Of a stretch of DNA of 64,000 nt, positions 25,129 to 34,462 are shown piece after piece. The stretch comes from Thiofaba sp049322715. GTDB taxonomy: Bacteria; Pseudomonadota; Gammaproteobacteria; Halothiobacillales; Halothiobacillaceae. The position numbers and the translations under genes are program-made. The stretch spans positions 124,001 to 188,000 of the forward strand of contig JBMOQP010000044.1 in the NCBI GenBank assembly GCA_049322715.1, read 5' to 3'. A model generated the notes under the pieces. The model did no database searches. It was not told the origin of the DNA and saw only the letters and a program-made list of their open reading frames with translations. Each line of letters begins with the position of its first letter. The first letter of the stretch is position 1.

Positions 25129-25646
25129 CTCCCGAATCCATCATCGCCGATCGCATGCGCCCCATGACCACTGATGATCTTGCCTTGGTTCTTTCGTGGC
25201 GCAATCACCCTGATGTTCGTCGCTACATGTACACCCAGCATGAGATTGCGCTGACCGAGCATCAGAGTTGGTTCGAGCAGGCATCAGAGAACCCCCACAA
25301 GCACCTGTTGATCTTCGAGGCAGCGGGGACCCCCATGGGCTTCGTTCAACTCAGCCAACTGAGCGGTGGCCCCATCGCCGAATGGGGATTCTATGCGGCA
25401 CCGGGGGCCCCCAAGGGAACGGGACGACGTCTCGGAAAGGCTGCGCTACGCTATGCCTTCGAACACGTCCGCGTGCACAAGATCTGTGGCCAGGCCCTGG
25501 CTTTCAACGAACCATCCATCCGATTTCATCGCGCACTTGGATTTCAGCAGGAAGGCCTGCTGCGCGATCAGCACTATGACGGGCAGGGCTTCCATGACGT
25601 ACTCTGCTTCGGTCTGCTGACGTCCGAGTGGCAACTGCTTGATTGA
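25125..25646 (+). CDS. pseH: UDP-4-amino-4,6-dideoxy-N-acetylaltrosamine N-acetyltransferase PseH
   Basis: PseH is a GNAT acetyltransferase that adds acetyl to the 4-amino group using acetyl-CoA. The 173-residue protein has LVLSWRNHPDVRRYMYT near the N-terminus, the CoA-binding loop APGAPKGTGRRLGKAAL and the GNAT end NEPSIRFHRALGFQQEG. Its start overlaps the pseG stop by four bases. It completes the pathway in the typical order F-G-H-I. Confidence 0.93.
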   Translation: MTPESIIADRMRPMTTDDLALVLSWRNHPDVRRYMYTQHEIALTEHQSWFEQASENPHKHLLIFEAAGTPMGFVQLSQLSGGPIAEWGFYAAPGAPKGTGRRLGKAALRYAFEHVRVHKICGQALAFNEPSIRFHRALGFQQEGLLRDQHYDGQGFHDVLCFGLLTSEWQLLD

Positions 25647-25656
25647 GAGAAACCCC

Positions 25657-26712
25657 ATGTCGAACACGCCGGAAATCCACATCGCCGGACGCCGCATCGC
25701 CTCGGATGCACCGCCCTACGTCATCGCCGAGCTATCCGCCAACCATAACGGCCGCCTCGAAACGGCCATGCGTATCATTGAGGAAGCCAAGAAGGCCGGT
25801 GCCGACGCGGTCAAGCTCCAGACCTACCGGCCGGATACGATCACGCTTGATTGCGACACTGAGGACTTCAAGATCCACGGCGGGCTGTGGGATGGTCGCA
25901 CTCTGTACGAGCTGTATCAGGAAGCCCACATGCCCTGGGAATGGCACAAGCCGCTGTTCGAGCATGCGCGGTCGCTTGGCATCACCATCTTCAGCTCGCC
26001 CTTCGACAACACCGCCGTCGACCTGCTCGAAGACCTCAACGCCCCGGCCTACAAGATCGCCTCCTTCGAGGCCATCGACCTGCCTCTGATCAAGTACGTC
26101 GCCAGCACCGGCAAGCCGATGATCATCTCCACCGGCATGGCCGATGCCGAGGAAATCCAGGAGGCCATCGATGCCGCACGCGAAGGCGGCTGCAAGGAAC
26201 TCGCCATCCTTCACTGCGTGAGCGGCTACCCCGCCCCGGCGTCCGACTACAACCTGCGCACCATCCCCGACATGATCCAGCGCTTCGGCCTGGTCACCGG
26301 CCTGTCCGACCACACGCTGGACAACACCACCGCCATTGTCAGCGTGGCCATGGGCGCCTCCATCATCGAAAAGCACTTCACCCTGGACCGCAATGGCGGC
26401 GGCCCGGATGACAGCTTTTCACTGGAACCACCAGAAATGGCAGCCCTGTGCCGGGACAGCAAGACTGCCTGGGAGGCCCTGGGCAAAGTGGATTATGGAC
26501 GCAAGTCCAGCGAACAAGGCAACGTGAAGTTCAGGCGTTCGCTCTACTTCGTGAAAGATCTCAAGGCCGGTGATGTCATCACGCCTGATACGGTGCGCAG
26601 TGTAAGGCCGGGTTATGGGCTGCCACCAAAATCATTACATCTGCTTATAGGAAAAATCCTAAAACGCGATGTAAAAGCCAACACACCAACAACCCCTCTG
26701 GACCTGAAATAA
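25657..26712 (+). CDS. pseI: Pseudaminic acid synthase PseI
   Basis: PseI condenses 2,4-diacetamido-2,4,6-trideoxy-L-altrose with phosphoenolpyruvate to make pseudaminic acid. The 351-residue product has an NeuB-type barrel (IAELSANHNGRLETA, KLQTYRPDTITLD, IISTGMADAEEI, HCVSGYPAP) and a C-terminal SAF/antifreeze-like domain from about residue 285. The start at 25657 was chosen over an upstream TTG because ATG with GAGAG upstream is better. Base composition drops sharply in its last 80 bases or so, at the border of a low-GC block. Confidence 0.95.
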   Translation: MSNTPEIHIAGRRIASDAPPYVIAELSANHNGRLETAMRIIEEAKKAGADAVKLQTYRPDTITLDCDTEDFKIHGGLWDGRTLYELYQEAHMPWEWHKPLFEHARSLGITIFSSPFDNTAVDLLEDLNAPAYKIASFEAIDLPLIKYVASTGKPMIISTGMADAEEIQEAIDAAREGGCKELAILHCVSGYPAPASDYNLRTIPDMIQRFGLVTGLSDHTLDNTTAIVSVAMGASIIEKHFTLDRNGGGPDDSFSLEPPEMAALCRDSKTAWEALGKVDYGRKSSEQGNVKFRRSLYFVKDLKAGDVITPDTVRSVRPGYGLPPKSLHLLIGKILKRDVKANTPTTPLDLK

Positions 26713-26721
26713 AGCCTTGTT

Positions 26722-28161
26722 ATGAAATTTTTGATACTCATTGACATGTCACCACTTACGGTGATGTTGACAGAGCTGGGTAAAGAGCTCACTCGCAGGG
26801 GGCATGTTGTTGAATGGGCGTGCGAAAGCCGAATCCCTATAATTAAGTACGACCTGACATTCGAAGGAAAAACAACCTTCCTAACCGACTTCACCAAGGC
26901 AAACCACGAAACAAACAGCTCATTTGTGGACTATGGTCATATAATGTTCCCGAACTACGACAGAGACACTGAGCTAGGCCTAACAAGGCCCGGCAGATAT
27001 AACCAGGAATCGTCAAAAAAAATTTTGAAATATTTCGATCAAATTTTTATGTCATCCAATCCGGATTTTGTTATTTACGAAAACGTTTCCAACTCGTTCG
27101 CCTATGCTGCATACACGGCCGCAAAAAAACACAACAAGAACTATATTGGATTGATAGGATCAAGAATCCCCGGAAGATTCGAGATATGGCCAACGCCATT
27201 TGGCATTCAGGAACTCATCCATCGCGAAATGAGCTCAGAAAAAAAAGTTTGCGACCCGTTAACAGAAAACCTCATCAAATCTTGGATAGACGAAAAGCGC
27301 CCGCCAATTCCAGATTACATGAAGAACAACCCATTCTCATATAAAACAAAATACATTAAACACTACATTGACAAGATAAAAAACGACCCAAAAATTATTA
27401 AAAAATTGCTTAACCCCATCGCCCGAGAAGAAGGAAGATACGCAATCCAATCCCCCCCTCTTATCGACGCAACACTTGCAAGGCTAAAGAGAAACATCAG
27501 ACGAAAGCTAACGCTAACCCAACTGGACAAGCTATTTACCCACCCTCAACCCGGCGAAAAATACTTAATTTATCCACTGCACTATCATCCAGAGTCATCC
27601 ACATCAGTACTATCACCCGAATTCGTAGACGAAGATGCTGTAATAAAAAACCTCGCATTCAATCTGCCAGATGGAATTATGCTGTACATCAAGGATCACC
27701 CAAATGCAGCGGGCTTTAAGAAGCTATCGTATTACAAAAGGCTATACAACCTCCCAAACGTCCGACTAATTCACTACAAACATTCAACGAAATCTCTTTT
27801 AGAGAACAGCGAAGGGGTAGTGACACTAACCAGCACAATGGGATTTGAGGCTCTTCTGCACGAAAAACCAGTCTACTGTCTTGGAGAAGCCTTCTATACC
27901 CCACACAAGATGTGCATCAAACTGACGCATGCCTCCGAACTAAAAAAAGCGCACGAGACATTTACCAAGCAAAGACCTTCTTCATCAAGGTTTCATGAAG
28001 AAAATAAGCGCTTCGTTAAAGCATATTACATTCAAACACATGAGGGCCAACTCTTCACCGACCGCAGATCTGTGACCTGCGACACAATAACGAAAGTAAC
28101 AAACGCCATAGAGTCACACTCGAATGCAGCTTTACACAAACACCCTCAACACACCCCCTGA
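26722..28161 (+). CDS. Capsular polysaccharide (KpsS-like) family protein, possible pseudaminic acid transferase
   Basis: The 479-residue protein is AT-rich and unlike its neighbours in codon use. Its C-terminal half resembles the Capsule_synth family: YPLHYHPESSTS, IKDHPNAAGF, STMGFEALLHEKPVYCLG and AFY. That family includes the Kdo transferases KpsS and KpsC, and KpsS-like proteins have been linked to transfer of nonulosonic acids such as Pse in some capsule loci. Directly following pseI, a role as the Pse glycosyltransferase is a reasonable inference but unproven. It overlaps the next gene by 38 bp. Confidence 0.6.
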   Translation: MKFLILIDMSPLTVMLTELGKELTRRGHVVEWACESRIPIIKYDLTFEGKTTFLTDFTKANHETNSSFVDYGHIMFPNYDRDTELGLTRPGRYNQESSKKILKYFDQIFMSSNPDFVIYENVSNSFAYAAYTAAKKHNKNYIGLIGSRIPGRFEIWPTPFGIQELIHREMSSEKKVCDPLTENLIKSWIDEKRPPIPDYMKNNPFSYKTKYIKHYIDKIKNDPKIIKKLLNPIAREEGRYAIQSPPLIDATLARLKRNIRRKLTLTQLDKLFTHPQPGEKYLIYPLHYHPESSTSVLSPEFVDEDAVIKNLAFNLPDGIMLYIKDHPNAAGFKKLSYYKRLYNLPNVRLIHYKHSTKSLLENSEGVVTLTSTMGFEALLHEKPVYCLGEAFYTPHKMCIKLTHASELKKAHETFTKQRPSSSRFHEENKRFVKAYYIQTHEGQLFTDRRSVTCDTITKVTNAIESHSNAALHKHPQHTP

Positions 28162-29446
28162 ACACAAAATCAAAAACGCAAGCGTTTTAACACTATGTAT
28201 ATTGCTTGCATTAATACTCATCCTCCCAAGCGGGAGCGTCGGCCCAATCAACATAAAGGCAATAATTATCGGGATCTTAGCAACCCCACTAACACTTCGG
28301 GCGATCACATTCCGCCACATACCCGCGTGGCTAGTAAATCTTTTTTTATTTTCAACTCTTTTCATGGCGGGATATGCGTTACTTTCGCTTTTAAACGGAT
28401 TCGGAAGCCAAGCAATTGGCTCGGCCATAAAAGCCTGGACAACAACACTCGCGATCCCATCTTTAATAATCGCATCAATTGGTCTTGGCATCATTTCAAT
28501 AAGAGAATCATCAGTGGCCTTCTTGTACGCCACATCCGCATACTCAATTACTAAAATCACCATTTTTACCCTAGGCGCAGCAGGATTAATTGATATAGCA
28601 TCACTATTTGAAAGGCTTTACAACATTTTTGGCTACTCCCCAATCACATACAACTATGGATGGTTCACAAGAATCAACACCCCTGCCGACTTTGCACTTA
28701 TCCCGGCGACACTGCTTATTCATCTAACCTATAAAAACACAAGAAGATACAAACCAACCTCCAATATACTAAATTTACTCTTCCTGACCGCAATTATAAT
28801 TTCATTCTCTCGATATCTTTGGGCCCTTTACGCCCTAACCTTAGCCTCATCTTGGATCGTAAACAACAACCCCAAAACAACAATTTCATCTATACTAAAA
28901 TTTTTTGTGATAATGGCAACCCTAATCGCAATAACCGTAACAACAGGCGACAGGGCAATGGAATTTATGCGTGACAGATACTTTGGTGACTACGCGCAAA
29001 GCAGCGACTCCATTCGCCACATTCTACTGCCCGCGCTTTGGGAGATGTTCACATCAAGCCCATTCTATGGCCACGGCATCGGCGCACACCTTGACAACCT
29101 AATCTATTTCGAGAAAGCACCATGGAACTACGTCTTGCAATGGCTTTCCTTTTTGACACAGTTTGGCATAATAGGTGTCGCAGTTATCTTAATAGCACTT
29201 AACCTACCCCTGTGGCCGCTATACAAAAACACACAAAAGACACAACAACCAAAAAAAATCATTCTGGCAATATCAATAGTTTACATCGCCTGGTTATCCA
29301 CCGGCTTGTTCAATACATTTCTACTATCCTCGCCTGCAGGCTTAGTTTATCTTGGCTTTACTCTGGCATCTCTTTTAATTACAAAAAAACAGGATCAACA
29401 TGAAGGTCATCGCGTTTTATCTCCCACAATTCCATCCCATCAATGA
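28124..29446 (+). CDS. O-antigen/capsule polymerase, Wzy-like membrane protein
   Basis: The 440-residue product has about eleven hydrophobic segments and a large loop with DSIRHILLPALWEMFTSSPFYGHGIG. That is the O-antigen ligase/polymerase (Wzy_C-type) pattern in which a histidine- and glycine-containing loop lies before the last helices. It is the only polymerase candidate in the locus. The gene is AT-rich. It overlaps the upstream gene by 38 bp and the downstream WbsX-like gene by 47 bp. Polymerase rather than ligase is inferred from context. Confidence 0.72.
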   Translation: MQLYTNTLNTPPEHKIKNASVLTLCILLALILILPSGSVGPINIKAIIIGILATPLTLRAITFRHIPAWLVNLFLFSTLFMAGYALLSLLNGFGSQAIGSAIKAWTTTLAIPSLIIASIGLGIISIRESSVAFLYATSAYSITKITIFTLGAAGLIDIASLFERLYNIFGYSPITYNYGWFTRINTPADFALIPATLLIHLTYKNTRRYKPTSNILNLLFLTAIIISFSRYLWALYALTLASSWIVNNNPKTTISSILKFFVIMATLIAITVTTGDRAMEFMRDRYFGDYAQSSDSIRHILLPALWEMFTSSPFYGHGIGAHLDNLIYFEKAPWNYVLQWLSFLTQFGIIGVAVILIALNLPLWPLYKNTQKTQQPKKIILAISIVYIAWLSTGLFNTFLLSSPAGLVYLGFTLASLLITKKQDQHEGHRVLSPTIPSHQ

Positions 29447-30515
29447 AAACAACGAATGGTGGGGCACAGGCTTCACCGAATGGACCAATGTCTCTCAGGC
29501 CAGGCCGCGCTTCGATGGGCATCACCAACCCCAGATACCTGCTGACCTCGGGTTCTATGATCTCAGGCTTGATGAAACCCGCGAGGCCCAGGCCAACCTT
29601 GCAAAAGAGCACGGGGTTCACGGATTTTGCTATTACCATTATTGGTTCAACGGCCACATGCTCCTTGACAGACCTTTCAACGAGGTAATGGCCAGCGGGA
29701 AACCTGATTTTCCATTTTGCCTTTGCTGGGCCAACGAGAATTGGACGCGGGCCTGGGATGGCCTCGACCGGCAGGTTTTGATCAAGCAGGATTACACCAA
29801 AGAGGATGCGGACGATCACATCCAGTGGTTCATCAACGCATTCCGGGATGATCGCTACATAAAGATTGACGGACGGCCGTTGTTGCTGATCTACCGCCTC
29901 GATCACATCCCAGATATCAAGGATATGATTGTGTCCTGGCGCAATGCCGTTCGCGAAGCCGGTTTCCCCGATTTGTACCTTAGCGCCGTCAAGAACGGAT
30001 TCGTGGAGATCGAGGACAATGACATCCTTGCTCTTGGCTTCGATGCGATCGTCGATTTCCAACCCGACCGTCGGGACTTCCCTGCTCCGCAAGGGTTCAA
30101 GCCATGGCTGTATCGTCTTGCCCGGCGTGTTCTTCCAGATGGACTTTATCAGCACATCAAACTGTCCGTTCAAGCGAACAACATTGTCAACTACCGCGCC
30201 ATGGTGGAGGGACTGATGCGGAAGACATGGCCATCTTCCTATCGCAAGTTCCCATGCGTATTCCCTTCATGGGACAACAGTGCGCGAAGAAAGTCAGCGA
30301 CGATCATTCAGAATGACGATCCTGCCCTGTACGGAGAATGGCTCAAGCACGCCATCAGAGATGTGCAGTCGTACCCCGAATCCGAACGTTTCGTTTTTAT
30401 CAACGCATGGAACGAGTGGGCAGAAGGATGCCATCTCGAACCGGATCGCAAGCATGGTCATGCATTCCTCGAACAAACAAGGGATGCCATCAACTCATTT
30501 GACCCGGCTGAGTAG
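29400..30515 (+). CDS. WbsX-like protein (GH99-like domain)
   Basis: The 371-residue protein begins VIAFYLPQFHPINENNEWWG and contains FTEWTNVSQARP, GFCYYHYWFNG and CWANENWTRAWDG. The C-terminal INAWNEWAEGCHLEP is also present. These are the hallmarks of the WbsX family found in O-antigen and capsule loci, related in fold to GH99 glycosidases. Its exact reaction is not established; some members are thought to act in glycan assembly or trimming. GC content is higher than in the two genes before it. Confidence 0.85.
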   Translation: MKVIAFYLPQFHPINENNEWWGTGFTEWTNVSQARPRFDGHHQPQIPADLGFYDLRLDETREAQANLAKEHGVHGFCYYHYWFNGHMLLDRPFNEVMASGKPDFPFCLCWANENWTRAWDGLDRQVLIKQDYTKEDADDHIQWFINAFRDDRYIKIDGRPLLLIYRLDHIPDIKDMIVSWRNAVREAGFPDLYLSAVKNGFVEIEDNDILALGFDAIVDFQPDRRDFPAPQGFKPWLYRLARRVLPDGLYQHIKLSVQANNIVNYRAMVEGLMRKTWPSSYRKFPCVFPSWDNSARRKSATIIQNDDPALYGEWLKHAIRDVQSYPESERFVFINAWNEWAEGCHLEPDRKHGHAFLEQTRDAINSFDPAE

Positions 30516-30520
30516 CCCTC

Positions 30521-31447
30521 ATGTCGATACTGAAGGCCATGCTTGTCATTCCGACACGCAACGGCGCCAATGATCTCGAACGCCTCTTGGCATCACTCTC
30601 GACCCAAACCCTGAAAGCAGATGCCTGTGTCGTAGATTCCAATTCTTCGGATGCCACCGTTGACGTTGCTCGTAATCATCATGCACAGGTCCACGGCATC
30701 CAGGTATCCGAGTTCAACCACGGCGGAACACGCCAATTGATGGTCGACCAACATCCCGACCATGAAATTTATGTCTTCATGACGCAGGATGCCTACCTTG
30801 CCGACGAACATGCGATCGAGCGTATCGTTGCGCCATTCGTAGATCCTTCTGTGGGCGCCGTATGCGGCCGCCAGCTTCCTCATCTGGATGCAAATCCATT
30901 GGCAACGCATGCGCGACTGTTCAACTACCCGCCCGAGTCGCGCGTCAAGTCGATGGATGATGCAGCGGAACTTGGGATCAAGACCCCGTTCATCTCCAAC
31001 TCGTTTGCGGCCTATAGGCGTGAAGCGCTGACAGATGTTGGAGGCTTCCCAACTGACGTCATCCTGTCTGAAGACATGTACGTGGCCGCCCGAATGCTCA
31101 TGAAGGGGTGGAAGGTTGCCTATGCGGGTGATGCCCTTTGTCGGCACTCGCACAACTACACCCTGCTTGAGGAGTTCCGCCGCTACTTCGATACGGGAGT
31201 GTTTCATGCGCGCGAGCCATGGATCCGTGACAACTTTGGCGGCGCGGGTGGCGAAGGCCTGCGGTTTGTGAAGTCTGAGTTACGTTTTCTCGGCTGGCGA
31301 CGGATTCATCTGTGGCCGGGGGCGCTCTTGAGGAACGCCTTTAAACTTGCCGGGTTCAAATTGGGGCTGAATGAAAAGCGGCTTCCATTGGCACTCAAGC
31401 GGCGGATGAGCATGCATCAGCGGTTTTGGGATGGGGCGCACGCTTGA
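30521..31447 (+). CDS. Family 2 glycosyltransferase, rhamnosyltransferase-like
   Basis: The 308-residue GT-A enzyme has VIPTRNGANDLERLL at the N-terminus, the nucleotide-sugar Asp in CVVDSNSSDATVDV, a DxD-like MTQDAYL and the acceptor-loop SEDMYVAARML. The form is close to rhamnosyltransferases that use dTDP-L-rhamnose, which the rmlBDAC genes further on would supply. It starts 5 bp after the WbsX gene. The sugar specificity is inferred. Confidence 0.8.
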   Translation: MSILKAMLVIPTRNGANDLERLLASLSTQTLKADACVVDSNSSDATVDVARNHHAQVHGIQVSEFNHGGTRQLMVDQHPDHEIYVFMTQDAYLADEHAIERIVAPFVDPSVGAVCGRQLPHLDANPLATHARLFNYPPESRVKSMDDAAELGIKTPFISNSFAAYRREALTDVGGFPTDVILSEDMYVAARMLMKGWKVAYAGDALCRHSHNYTLLEEFRRYFDTGVFHAREPWIRDNFGGAGGEGLRFVKSELRFLGWRRIHLWPGALLRNAFKLAGFKLGLNEKRLPLALKRRMSMHQRFWDGAHA

Positions 31448-31604
31448 GGCAGGGGCGAGTCAGCCTGCTCATGATGTGCGTTTGGACCTCCAGGATCACC
31501 TTGATTACTTCGCCTGCAGTGGTGAAATACGGCTTGCCCATCGCCAAGTCAACGTGAGCTTGTGACTGGCTCTATGCTTGCCACGTGCGATCATTTTTTA
31601 GGTC

Positions 31605-33047
31605 ATGTCTCTGTGCGGCCTCGCTGACCGCAAGCATTGGAATCCTCTTATGCCTTATGGAAATGCCTTGAAAAGCACACATGACATCCTCTCCCTCATG
31701 GTCAGATCGAGTGATGTTCTGGCGGTGGCCCTTGCCGGCGTCCTCGCCTATCTCTGGCGCTTTGGTATCGCGGGCTTCCCCATACCCCCAAGTTACACGT
31801 TGCTGATTCTGACCAGCGCCCTGCTGCTCCTGGTGTTCTTCAGCGGGCTGGGCGTCTACCACTCTTGGCGCGGCGGCAATCTGGCCAACATGTTCGGTCG
31901 CGTATTGCTTGGCTGGGCATCCGTGGTAGCAACCCTGCTCGTCCTCCTGTTCATGCTCAAGGTATCAGACACCTATTCGCGTCTATGGATCAGCACCTGG
32001 GCGCTCTTGGCGGGTGGTTTTTTGCTGGCTGAAAGGTTCGCGATGTATGGCCTGCTGCGCTGGTTACGTCTTCGCGGTCGGAATCACAAGAAGGTCGTGA
32101 TGGTCGGCCAGTCGGAGGTTGCGCGGGAACTGCTGCGCCGCGTCAGATCCTCAGGCTGGACCGGCTTTGATGTTGTCGCTGTATTTGATGACCAGGCCTC
32201 GTCGAACGGGACGTTTGACGGCATTCCCCTTCATCATGAATGGGTCGGGCTTGATGGCTATCTGCGCGAGCATGACGTTGCCGAGGTATGGATTACCCTC
32301 CCCCTGAGGGACGAGGCTCGGGTGCGGGATGTGTTGCACCTGCTGCGCCACAGCACCGTCAATATTCGCTATGTGCCGGACATCTTTGCCTTCCGCCTGA
32401 TCAATCATGGGGTGAGTGAGGTCGCCGGCATGCCGATGCTTGATCTATCCACCACGCCCATGACGGGCATGAACCGGCTGGTAAAGGCTGTGGAGGATCG
32501 GCTGATATCGCTGCTGATCCTGACACTGATCAGCCCGGTGATGATTACACTGGCCATAGGGGTCAAGCTCACGTCACCCGGCCCCGTATTTTACCGGCAG
32601 GAGCGGGTCGGCTGGAACGGCAAGCCCTTCATGATGCTCAAGTTCCGCTCCATGCCGGTCGATACCGAGAAGAACGGCGTGCAATGGGGCAATGCCCAGG
32701 CAAAGACCAACACATGGTTCGGTGCCTTCATCCGCCGCACCAGCCTTGATGAGCTCCCGCAGTTTCTCAACGTGTTGAAGGGGGACATGTCGATCGTGGG
32801 CCCCCGCCCTGAACGCACCATTTTTGTGGAGCAGTTCAAGGACGAGATTCCCGACTACATGAAGAAGCATCTGGTAAAAGCCGGAATCACTGGCTGGGCG
32901 CAGGTGAACGGCTGGCGAGGCGACACGGATCTTGCGAAGAGGATCGAATACGACCTCTACTACATCGAACACTGGTCGCTGTGGTTCGACCTGAAGATCA
33001 TCTTCCTGACGATCTTCAAGGGCTTCGTCAATCAGAATGCCCGTTGA
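31605..33047 (+). CDS. Undecaprenyl-phosphate hexose-1-phosphate transferase (WcaJ/WbaP family)
   Basis: This 480-residue polyprenol-phosphate phosphoglycosyltransferase starts repeat-unit assembly by moving a sugar 1-phosphate onto undecaprenyl phosphate. It has four N-terminal membrane helices, a CoA-binding-like middle domain (KKVVMVGQSEVARELL) and the C-terminal catalytic bacterial sugar transferase domain. In that domain are SPGPVFYRQERVGWNGKPF, KFRSM, RRTSLDELPQ, LKGDMSIVGPRPE and TGWAQVNGWRG. Glucose 1-phosphate or galactose 1-phosphate is the likely substrate. The start may instead be the ATG at 31650. Confidence 0.9.
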   Translation: MSLCGLADRKHWNPLMPYGNALKSTHDILSLMVRSSDVLAVALAGVLAYLWRFGIAGFPIPPSYTLLILTSALLLLVFFSGLGVYHSWRGGNLANMFGRVLLGWASVVATLLVLLFMLKVSDTYSRLWISTWALLAGGFLLAERFAMYGLLRWLRLRGRNHKKVVMVGQSEVARELLRRVRSSGWTGFDVVAVFDDQASSNGTFDGIPLHHEWVGLDGYLREHDVAEVWITLPLRDEARVRDVLHLLRHSTVNIRYVPDIFAFRLINHGVSEVAGMPMLDLSTTPMTGMNRLVKAVEDRLISLLILTLISPVMITLAIGVKLTSPGPVFYRQERVGWNGKPFMMLKFRSMPVDTEKNGVQWGNAQAKTNTWFGAFIRRTSLDELPQFLNVLKGDMSIVGPRPERTIFVEQFKDEIPDYMKKHLVKAGITGWAQVNGWRGDTDLAKRIEYDLYYIEHWSLWFDLKIIFLTIFKGFVNQNAR

Positions 33048-33320
33048 TTCCATCCTTCCGGGAGGCTAACCGGCCTTATCCGGTGGAATAACAGCCTGGA
33101 TTGCTTCGCTACGCTCGCAATGACGATGATCCGACGTCGTTGTGGATGCCGGGCTCCCCTGCCCGGCCCCCTTCGGGGCGCATTGGCACCCCCTCGCTGT
33201 ATCCATACAGCGCTTTTAGGCCCAAGGGGCCGTGGCACCTTATGCACATGCAAGGTGGCAATGAATGGTTTTGGCCTTCAGCCGCGATGATGCGGCCTTT
33301 GTTTCACACAAGCAGGACAG
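33048..33320. repeat. Repeat-filled spacer before galE
   Basis: No gene is seen. GGATTGCTTCGC...GCTCGCAATGACG (about 33099-33124) is the inverse of the BIME head found at 14437. It is followed by GCCGGGC/GCCCGGC, CCCCTTCGGGG and a hairpin CGCTGT-ATCCAT-ACAGCG at 33195-33212 whose minus-strand loop is ATGGAT. Another stretch reads GGCCCAAGGGGCCGTGGC, like the spacer at 16550. The last 80 bases before galE look like unique sequence. Confidence 0.7.
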
Positions 33321-34319
33321 ATGAACATTCTCGTTGTCGGCGGGGCCGGCTATATCGGCTCGCACATGGTCAAGATGCTGGCTCGCGCCGGGCACCGGGT
33401 CACTACCCTGGACAACCTGGCCACCGGGCACGCGGATGCGGTGCGTTACGGCGAATTCGTTCAGGGCGACATGGCGGACACCGCGCTGCTGGACAGGTTG
33501 TTTGTCTCCAGCCGTTTCGATGCGGTGATGCACTTCGCCGCCTTCAGCCTGGTCGGTGAGTCGATGACTGATCCTGCGAAGTACTACCGCAACAACGTGG
33601 CAAACACGCTGAACCTGCTGGATGCGATGGTGCGCCACGGGGTGCTGAACTTCATCTTCTCGTCCACCGCCGCCACCTTCGGCGAGCCGGTGCGCATGCC
33701 GATGGGCGAGTCGCATCCGCAGCAGCCGATCAACCCCTACGGGCGCAGCAAGCTGATGGTGGAGCAGATCCTGGAGGACTACAACCGGGCCTACGGCCTG
33801 AAGTCCACGGCCCTGCGCTACTTCAACGCCGCCGGAGCGGATCCGGAGGGCGAGATTGGCGAGCGGCATGATCCGGAAACGCATCTGATCCCGCTGATCC
33901 TGCAGGCCGCCTCCGGCCGCCGCGCGGCCATCACCGTGTTTGGCACGGACTACGACACGCCGGACGGCACCTGCATCCGCGACTACATCCATGTGCAGGA
34001 CCTGTGTGAGGCCCACCTGCTCGGCCTCGAGCGCATGATGGAGACGGGCGAGAGCGCCCGTTACAACCTGGGCAACGGGAACGGCTTCTCGGTGAAGGAA
34101 GTCATCGACACAGCGCGCGAGGTGACCGGCCTGGATATCCCCATCCAGTACGGCGAACACCGTCCAGGCGACCCGGGCCGCCTGGTGGCGGATGCCGCGG
34201 CTGCCAGTCGCGATCTTGGCTGGACGCCAAAGTTCGATGCCTTGGGCACCATCATCGAGCATGCTTGGGCGTGGGAGGTGAAGCATTTCTGCGGTAGCCG
34301 GCCCGGTAGGCATCGCTAG
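33321..34319 (+). CDS. galE: UDP-glucose 4-epimerase GalE
   Basis: GalE interconverts UDP-glucose and UDP-galactose with bound NAD+. The 332-residue product has NILVVGGAGYIGSHMVK, FSSTAATFGEP, the catalytic Y-x3-K in NPYGRSKLMVE and the family stretch RYFNAAGADPEGEIGE. It sits between the initiating transferase and the rhamnose genes, so it probably supplies UDP-galactose to the surface polymer. Confidence 0.94.
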   Translation: MNILVVGGAGYIGSHMVKMLARAGHRVTTLDNLATGHADAVRYGEFVQGDMADTALLDRLFVSSRFDAVMHFAAFSLVGESMTDPAKYYRNNVANTLNLLDAMVRHGVLNFIFSSTAATFGEPVRMPMGESHPQQPINPYGRSKLMVEQILEDYNRAYGLKSTALRYFNAAGADPEGEIGERHDPETHLIPLILQAASGRRAAITVFGTDYDTPDGTCIRDYIHVQDLCEAHLLGLERMMETGESARYNLGNGNGFSVKEVIDTAREVTGLDIPIQYGEHRPGDPGRLVADAAAASRDLGWTPKFDALGTIIEHAWAWEVKHFCGSRPGRHR

Positions 34320-34462
34320 TCCACTCTGATGACTCGAGCCACTTTCCTGTGAGAGCATTCACAATCTTTTGACCCTTGAAGGCCAATTTGGCGGACTCGC
34401 ATGAGCTGCATTGATGCCCCGCGCATGCCTTACATCATTCATCGGATAGAACACGCACCCTC

